In this document: piece after piece, positions 58,943 through 64,000 of the stretch | How the letters are laid out: every line of letters starts with the position of its first letter | How positions within the stretch are numbered: the first letter of the stretch is position 1 | NCBI GenBank assembly: GCA_030647205.1 | Contig: JAUSJO010000002.1 | Coordinates: 364,589 to 428,588 of the forward strand | From: a bacterium | GTDB taxonomy: Bacteria > Patescibacteria > CPR2 > UBA1875 > JAJYID01 | Direction of reading: 5' to 3' | Length of the DNA: 64,000 nucleotides | The notes under the pieces: generated by a model | Database searches by the model: none | Told to the model about the DNA's origin: nothing | The model's input: only the letters and a program-made list of their open reading frames with translations | Made by a program: the position numbers and the translations under genes

Positions 58943-60217
58943 ATGGGCAAAAAATTACAAAAACCGAGAGGGACAAAAGATATTCTTCTGGAAGATCAGA
59001 AGTATTTTAAATATGTTCAAAATGTTTTTGAAACAGTAGCTGAGGAGGCTGGTTTTCAGAAAATCACAACTCCCGCATTTGAGGATACCAGTCTGTTTGT
59101 TCGTGGAGTTGGCAAAGAAACCGATATTGTTGGCAAGGAAATGTATACATTTAAGGATAAGTCCGGCAATTCGCTCACTTTGAGGCCTGAGGGCACAGCT
59201 CCCGTTGTGAGGGCATATCTTGAGGATGGTTTGCAATCTTTACCGCAACCCGTAAGTTTATACTATTTTTCTAATTTCTTTCGCTACGAACGGCCTCAGG
59301 CGGGTAGATACAGAGAGTTTTGGCAGTTTGGGCTGGAAGTAATTGGAGACAAAAGCCCGCTTGTTGATGCAAATGTTATTGCCACAGTCTCAAGAGCGTA
59401 TAAGAAACTGGATATCAAGAATATTAGTATCCAGATCAACTCGATGGGGTGTCCGACTTGCAGACCTAAGTACGTTCAATTTTTGAAGAAATATTATGTG
59501 GGGAACTTGGGTAAACTTTGCCCTGACTGCAAAAAACGCTACAAAACCAATCCTTTGAGATTACTTGACTGCAAGAATGAGAAATGTATGACGTTGCAAG
59601 CTGATGCGCCTCAAATTATCAATAATCTTTGCAGCGGCTGTCACGAGCATTTCAAGACAGTACTTGAGTACATAGATGAGCTTGAAATTAACTACGAACT
59701 TAATCCTAAGATTGTGCGGGGACTCGACTACTATACGGGGACCGTTTTTGAGGTATGGAATGATCGTAGCGGAGCACAAAACTCTATTGGCGGAGGTGGC
59801 AGATATGACGAACTTGTTGGTCTTTTGGGCGGGCCAAAGACGCCTGCGGTAGGGTTTGGGGCAGGAGTATCAAGGATTATCGATGAAATGGAAAAAGAAG
59901 GAGTTGAGTTTGAAGCAAAGAAAAATGTGAACATATTTGTTGCTCAACTTGGCAGTAAAGCCCGTAAAAAATGTTTTAAACTTTTAAATGATTTGCTTGA
60001 TGCCGGTATCGGTGCTGAAGCACGATTTGATAAAGGCGGTATAGGGGATCAGTTCAAAGTTGCTTCAAAGTTGGGAGTTGAATACACACTCCTTATTGGT
60101 CAGCGAGAGGCTTTTGACGGAACGGTCATTATCAAAGATATGGCTTCCGGGAACCAAGAGGTATTTCCATATGAAAAGATAGTCAAAGTTATGGCTAGAA
60201 GGCTAAAGAAAGACTGA
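58943..60217 (+). CDS. hisS: Histidyl-tRNA synthetase
   Basis: 424 residues, class II synthetase. Motif 1/2 region with YYFSNFFRYERPQAGRYREF, histidine A loop LDYYTGTVFEVW, motif 3 GVGAGVSRIID-like GFGAGVSRIIDEME, and anticodon domain. Zinc-like Cys pairs occur at GCPTCRPKY, LCPDCKKRY and LCSGCHEH. The frame opens at 58904, but the alignable start is MGKKLQKPRGTKDIL at 58943. Confidence 0.95.
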   Translation: MGKKLQKPRGTKDILLEDQKYFKYVQNVFETVAEEAGFQKITTPAFEDTSLFVRGVGKETDIVGKEMYTFKDKSGNSLTLRPEGTAPVVRAYLEDGLQSLPQPVSLYYFSNFFRYERPQAGRYREFWQFGLEVIGDKSPLVDANVIATVSRAYKKLDIKNISIQINSMGCPTCRPKYVQFLKKYYVGNLGKLCPDCKKRYKTNPLRLLDCKNEKCMTLQADAPQIINNLCSGCHEHFKTVLEYIDELEINYELNPKIVRGLDYYTGTVFEVWNDRSGAQNSIGGGGRYDELVGLLGGPKTPAVGFGAGVSRIIDEMEKEGVEFEAKKNVNIFVAQLGSKARKKCFKLLNDLLDAGIGAEARFDKGGIGDQFKVASKLGVEYTLLIGQREAFDGTVIIKDMASGNQEVFPYEKIVKVMARRLKKD

Positions 60218-60227
60218 AGCAGAACTC

Positions 60228-61526
60228 ATGAAAAGAGAAGAAAAACAGGCAAAAAGCATCTTTTTTGCTACGCTTGGATGTCGGTTAAACCAGGCGGAAA
60301 CGCAGAAGCTAAGGACTGATGCATTGAACCTGGGACTTACGATCGTGCCAGATGAAGATAAGGCTGACATTTTCGTGTTGAACTCATGCTCGGTGACAGA
60401 CAAAGCCCAAAGAGATACGGAAAAAATACTAAAAAGATTAAATAAGGAATATCCAAAAAAGCAAATCATTGTCACCGGTTGTGGGGCGCGTGATGAACAC
60501 AAAAAGTATGCAGTTGTTGTCAAAAATGAAGAAAAGGGCAATTTGTTTTGTCCTCTCGAGCGAAATGAAATGGAGCCGAGAGATCCCTTAAAAAATGCAG
60601 AGAATACGATTAGAGAAAGGGATTTCTCCACTCGTCCCGTTAGGAAGTCGGTCGAAATGACAGACAACCGGAAGACAAGATTGATGTATAAAGTCCAGGA
60701 CGGCTGTAATAACTTCTGCTCTTACTGTATTGTTCCTTATGTCCGTGGTCGTGAACGCAGTATTGAAGTAGGGCGAATAGTAAATGAGCTTAAAATGGCC
60801 GAAAAATGTGGGTTTAAGGAGATTGTGCTGTGCGGAGTAAATATTGGGAGATATGAGCACAAAGACCTTAAACTAGCCGATGTAATCGAAGAAATACTTA
60901 AAAACACTAGATTCCCGAGAATACGCTTAAGTTCTATCAATCCTGATGATTTTACAGACGATTTGGTGGCTCTTTGGGCGCAAAATGACCGTTTATGCCC
61001 CCATTTTCATATCTCGCTTCAGAGCGGCTCAGATACGGTTTTGAAGCGCATGGGGCGCAAGTATAGCTTAAAACAATATGCTGATTTAGCTATAAAATTG
61101 AGGGAAAATATTCCCGAAGTTCAGATTACAACGGATGTTATAGTTGGATTTCCCGGTGAAACTGAGGCGGAGTTTGCCGAAACGGTTGAGTTTGTAAAGA
61201 AGATGCAGTTCCTCAAAGTTCATGTATTTCGCTATTCACCTCGTGAAGGCACTCGAGCAGCAAAAATGCCGGATCAACTTAGCGGGAAAACCAAGAAGGA
61301 AAGAGCTATGCAGCTAAAGGAATTAGACTCAAAAATCCGCCAAGAAATCCTCAAAAGCTACATTGGGAAAGAAGCAGAAGTCCTTTTTGAGCAGGAAAAG
61401 AGTGGAGTTTATGCCGGATTCACCCCGAACTATATAAAAGTTTCTAAAAACAGCAAAAAAGATCTATCAAATCAAATTTTGAAGTTTAAAGTTACCGGTA
61501 CCGGTAATGATGGTTTAACCGTCTAA
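60228..61526 (+). CDS. mtaB: tRNA methylthiotransferase (MtaB-type)
   Basis: 432 residues. N-terminal UPF0004 domain with three cluster Cys (FATLGCRLNQAE, LNSCSVTDKAQ, VTGCGA), radical-SAM domain with VQDGCNNFCSYCIVPYVRG (CxxxCxxC), and a C-terminal TRAM domain. It adds methylthio groups to modified adenosine at tRNA position 37; the LGCRLNQAE start favours MtaB (t6A) over MiaB (i6A). Ten bases behind hisS. Confidence 0.9.
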   Translation: MKREEKQAKSIFFATLGCRLNQAETQKLRTDALNLGLTIVPDEDKADIFVLNSCSVTDKAQRDTEKILKRLNKEYPKKQIIVTGCGARDEHKKYAVVVKNEEKGNLFCPLERNEMEPRDPLKNAENTIRERDFSTRPVRKSVEMTDNRKTRLMYKVQDGCNNFCSYCIVPYVRGRERSIEVGRIVNELKMAEKCGFKEIVLCGVNIGRYEHKDLKLADVIEEILKNTRFPRIRLSSINPDDFTDDLVALWAQNDRLCPHFHISLQSGSDTVLKRMGRKYSLKQYADLAIKLRENIPEVQITTDVIVGFPGETEAEFAETVEFVKKMQFLKVHVFRYSPREGTRAAKMPDQLSGKTKKERAMQLKELDSKIRQEILKSYIGKEAEVLFEQEKSGVYAGFTPNYIKVSKNSKKDLSNQILKFKVTGTGNDGLTV

Positions 61527-61561
61527 AAGATAGTAGAATTGGAGCATCAAGAAAGGTTTTT

Positions 61562-62182
61562 ATGAGTAACAAAATATATATAGTAAGGCACGGCCAAGAT
61601 GAAGATAACGCAAATGGGGTTTTAAACGGCCATAGAGACATGCCGCTAACTAAAATTGGCCAAATGCAAGCAGAGGAGATCGCCCAGAAGATAGAAGGGT
61701 CGGGCTTAACTTTTGATGTTATTTTGGCATCTCCCTTAAAAAGAGCTTTTTCTACCGCTCAAGCAATAGCGAAAAAACAAAATATGGAGGTTGAAGTTGA
61801 ACCGCTTCTTATAGAGAGAGAATTTGGTGTTATGACCGGAAAACCCGTGTCTTCAATCATTGAGATGTGTAGGCCCCATGTTCTAGAGACTGATCACATA
61901 AACTACTTTCTTTGTCCTGATGGTGCCGAAACTTTTCAGGATCTCATGGAAAGAGGCGGTGAGATGCTTGAAAAATTGGAGGGAAAGTACAAGAATAAGA
62001 GGATATTGCTTGTAACGCATGGGGATATGGGAAAAATGATTTATACGACTTATTACGACAAAAAATGGGAAGATGTTTTAAAGGACTTTCATTTTGGAAA
62101 CTCTGAGATGCTTCTGCTGTCAGATGACTCTAATGATAAACATCATGTATTTAAGATAAAGCAATATCACAAATCTAAATAA
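61562..62182 (+). CDS. Histidine phosphatase (phosphoglycerate mutase-like)
   Basis: 206 residues. IYIVRHGQDEDNANGVLNGH holds the catalytic RHG, followed by DMPLTKIGQMQAEEIAQKI, ASPLKRAFSTAQAIA and LLVTHGDMGKMI with the second His. Could be a general small-molecule phosphatase or a cofactor-dependent mutase relative. AGAAAGG precedes the ATG. Confidence 0.9.
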   Translation: MSNKIYIVRHGQDEDNANGVLNGHRDMPLTKIGQMQAEEIAQKIEGSGLTFDVILASPLKRAFSTAQAIAKKQNMEVEVEPLLIEREFGVMTGKPVSSIIEMCRPHVLETDHINYFLCPDGAETFQDLMERGGEMLEKLEGKYKNKRILLVTHGDMGKMIYTTYYDKKWEDVLKDFHFGNSEMLLLSDDSNDKHHVFKIKQYHKSK

Positions 62183-62190
62183 ACACACTA

Positions 62191-62215
62191 AAAACCTCCC
62201 TTTCGGGAGGCTTTT
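62191..62215 (+). terminator. Intrinsic terminator
   Basis: AAAACCTCCC-TTTC-GGGAGGCTTTT. Confidence 0.88.
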
Positions 62216-62237
62216 AGTAATTCGTTAGAATTTTAGT

Positions 62238-62819
62238 TTACCAGAGGATTCCACGTACGGCGTACCAAGGTGTCCAACCACGACCTTTGTAGTAGTTGTT
62301 GTAGGCAAGAGAGATGTTAAACTCTGGGTCGTAAATCTTCTCACCATATTTGGCATAACCGCCATGAATCTGGAATAGACCGTGGTCGTCAGTAGCCGAG
62401 ATTGCTCTCGGGTTACCGCCAGACTCACGTGACATAGTCAGCATAGCCTGGTCAACCGGCCAAGGATACTTAGCTACTATAGATCTCCACTGTTCGGCGT
62501 TAGGTTTAACACCGGAAGTAGCTACCTTTTTAGCAAGTTCTTGTGCCTTAGCGGCCTCGATCTGTTTTTGTTCTTCTAGTTTTTTTAGGTTCTCGGCTTC
62601 AGCTTGTTTGGCCATTTCGGCCTGTCGCTGAGCTATCTGAGCCTTAGCAACCTCATCTTTTGTAGGCTCTGTTTTGGGAAGCTTCATTTCGACTACTTCC
62701 TCAATTTTTTGTAAGTTTTCTTTTTTTGTTTCTGGTACTACTGTAGGCTGGGCTACACCCACGCCTGTGCTCACTATCATTGGCATTAGCGCCGCGATAG
62801 CAAATATTTTGTTACGCAT
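62238..62819 (-). CDS. Exported lysozyme/transglycosylase-like protein
   Basis: 193 residues. Signal peptide (KIFAIAALMPMIVSTGVG), a long charged coiled-coil linker (residues 40-105), and a C-terminal lysozyme-like domain with MLTMSRESGGNPRAISATDD (catalytic-type Glu) and HGLFQIHGGYAKYG. Same build as the 13542 protein. AAAGGTGG precedes the ATG. Likely peptidoglycan cleavage outside the membrane. Confidence 0.72.
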   Translation of the reverse strand: MRNKIFAIAALMPMIVSTGVGVAQPTVVPETKKENLQKIEEVVEMKLPKTEPTKDEVAKAQIAQRQAEMAKQAEAENLKKLEEQKQIEAAKAQELAKKVATSGVKPNAEQWRSIVAKYPWPVDQAMLTMSRESGGNPRAISATDDHGLFQIHGGYAKYGEKIYDPEFNISLAYNNYYKGRGWTPWYAVRGILW

Positions 62820-62913
62820 TTGGTATGTTCTACCACCTTTCTACCCTCTAAACAAAATTCCTGATTTCTCAGGAACCGCGTAAGATTATATCACAAGGAG
62901 TATTACTTGTCAA
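62820..62913 (-). promoter_or_regulatory. Promoter and attenuator-like leader of the 62238 gene
   Basis: Minus strand TTGACA (62908-62913), 17-nt spacer, TGA-TATAAT (62885-62890). The leader of about 58 nt carries TTCCTGA-GAAA-TCAGGAA followed by TTTTGTTT, a complete terminator-like hairpin ahead of the SD site. Confidence 0.72.
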
Positions 62914-62979
62914 TACTTTTCTCAAGGAAAGTGAAAATATGTCAATATATTCTTCTCTCAGATTTTTAGCTCAATTCAA

Positions 62980-63006
62980 AAGGGCAACCGCGGCGCGGTT
63001 GCCCTT
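62980..63006 (-). terminator. Terminator of the M50 gene
   Basis: AAGGGCAACCGC pairs with GCGGTTGCCCTT. T run on the minus-strand side. Confidence 0.85.
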
Positions 63007-63020
63007 GTAGTTTCTCGCTG

Positions 63021-63806
63021 TTACTTTGCGTTGATGATGATATCAACCGGGTTAGCGTCGCCCAGTGAGATCAACATGAGATATCCCAGCAAGATGAAGG
63101 CAACCAGAGTTAGTGAGCTATATGCTATAGTTTTTCCAACTTCAGTTGCTGACATAGCCTGCAACAGGCTTTGAAGCCTATTCTCATACCTGATCTCGCT
63201 AAGGCTGAAGACCCCCACAAGCAAGAAAAGCGGGATATGGGTCAAGAAGTAGGCAATGAAAGCGAGGATAGGGCCGCCTATAAGCACACAGAGACCCATT
63301 GTCTTGCCACAGGAGTATGCGAACGACTTCATAATCCGGCCGCCATCCAGAGGATTGACCGGTAAAAGGTTAAAGACGTTGATAACGCATACAAAAACCG
63401 TTATGCAGGCCAGATACTGGCTACGTGTCAAATATGAGACTGTAGCCATTGCCGCTGCTCCCAAAAGCCCCCAGATAGGTCCCATGATCGCCGTAAACAC
63501 TTCTCGGAAATGGGTAGGAGAAGCATCTCTCACAAGTCCGATGGCCCCAATCGGTGTGAGCAAAAGGCCTCGTGTTTCAATACCGAGCTTCTTTGCTGCC
63601 CAAAGGTGGCCGCTTTCGTGGAAATAGAGTGATGCGAGGATCAGTGTGGCGGTTTTCCAGCCTAATACATAGGTGAAAAAGACAACTGTCACGCAAAACA
63701 AAAGGAATCGTAAAGGTGTAATGTGCCTGGGTGCGTCAAGTAGCGCATCCACGACTAACCATATGCCCTTTGCTCTATGCGGTGAGTTCACTGCAGAGGC
63801 TTCCAT
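63021..63806 (-). CDS. M50 site-2-protease-family membrane metallopeptidase
   Basis: 261 residues with six or so membrane segments. Catalytic SLYFHESGHLWAAKKLG (HExxH in the membrane) and the distant VFNLLPVNPLDGGRIMKS (NPxDG) identify the M50B family. Such proteases cut anchored regulators in the membrane; the ECF/membrane pair at 10118-11214 is a possible target class in this genome. AAAGG lies 6 nt before the ATG at 63806; ATG at 63812 is the alternative. Confidence 0.88.
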   Translation of the reverse strand: MEASAVNSPHRAKGIWLVVDALLDAPRHITPLRFLLFCVTVVFFTYVLGWKTATLILASLYFHESGHLWAAKKLGIETRGLLLTPIGAIGLVRDASPTHFREVFTAIMGPIWGLLGAAAMATVSYLTRSQYLACITVFVCVINVFNLLPVNPLDGGRIMKSFAYSCGKTMGLCVLIGGPILAFIAYFLTHIPLFLLVGVFSLSEIRYENRLQSLLQAMSATEVGKTIAYSSLTLVAFILLGYLMLISLGDANPVDIIINAK

Positions 63807-63872
63807 TGCCATCCTTTCTGTTGAGGTTCTTTTTGGTTTTTGTGCCTTACTGGTACCAAAAAATTTAAAGTA

Positions 63873-63901
63873 ATTTTATAACAAAAGTACTTTTATGTCA
63901 A
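63873..63901 (-). promoter_or_regulatory. Promoter of the M50 gene
   Basis: Minus strand TTGACA (63896-63901), 17-nt spacer, TAAAAT (63873-63878). Leader of about 60 nt. Confidence 0.75.
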
Positions 63902-63932
63902 TGATATTCTGTCAACTGTTAGTAGTAAAAAT

Positions 63933-63957
63933 TATTACTTTTTTAGAAAAAGTAATA
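63933..63957. repeat. 11-bp inverted repeat
   Basis: TATTACTTTTT-TAG-AAAAAGTAATA, upstream of the M50 promoter on the minus strand. Either a terminator for a gene beyond the window or an operator. Nothing else is recognised from here to the right edge. Confidence 0.4.
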
Positions 63958-64000
63958 CAAAAATCGCGACTTATGGCGGCGACAAAGTGTCGGATTTCAG

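Overview
The window looks like a chromosome segment from a small-genome bacterium of the Patescibacteria/CPR type. I infer this from several things together: moderate GC, very short intergenic gaps, many overlapping stop/start pairs, compact versions of core proteins (a 587-residue IF-2, a four-domain S1), typical CPR families (DUF5652-like membrane protein, DUF2680-like exported protein, zinc-ribbon and pilin-like membrane proteins), and a 23S rRNA enlarged by expansion segments. The code appears standard: TGA and TAG both end clear genes. The assignment rests on gene style, not on a phylogeny.

Layout. 1-7423: EamA transporter, APH-fold kinase, a coupled CoaB-aldolase / methyltransferase / class IV aminotransferase operon, then small metabolic enzymes (deoxyribosyltransferase-like, Nudix, peptidase E, GNAT). 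7561-13167: small hypothetical gene, six-hairpin glycosidase, nucleotidyltransferase-fold protein, an ECF sigma / membrane protein / exported protein module, and a DEAD-box helicase with a long leader. 13359-17779: exported lysozyme-like protein, PnuC-NadR NAD salvage operon with paired operator-like repeats, rhodanese, and three membrane proteins. 17790-21618: a 23S-5S rRNA unit with its own promoter and no 16S, flanked by long processing stems. 21641-34082: mostly accessory genes, each with its own promoter, Shine-Dalgarno (SD) site and hairpin terminator, mixed with a few core enzymes (HD hydrolases, U32 protein, GNAT, deaminase). 34083-37141: rubrerythrin, a probable structured RNA, and membrane proteins. 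37331-45566: translation and repair core (S1, infB, rbfA, DHH phosphoesterase, receiver protein, fmt, def, priA). 45728-51070: second accessory stretch around a glycosidase-like pseudoenzyme. 51329-63812: secD-secF, three small accessory genes, recJ-rel-hisS-mtaB-phosphatase, then an exported lysozyme-like protein and an M50 protease.

Two gene-expression styles are visible. At least 13 genes, nearly all recognisable enzymes, have a TATAAT-like -10 box ending 6-7 nt before the start codon, often as TGnTATAAT and with a weak -35; these predict leaderless mRNAs. The accessory genes instead have strong TTGACA-N17-TATAAT promoters, 5' leaders (often with a hairpin at the 5' end), strong SD sites and intrinsic terminators. 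Many look like self-contained cassettes dropped between core operons. One boundary, the 3' end of the U32 gene, keeps three copies of the same gene-end sequence and may be an insertion hotspot.

Other notable points: a leader element shared by two small-gene operons, a small gene with an in-frame TAG, a palindromic repeat inserted in frame into the U32 gene, and a strongly promoted structured RNA at 34656-34865. No tRNA, CRISPR array, insertion sequence or prophage core was recognised.
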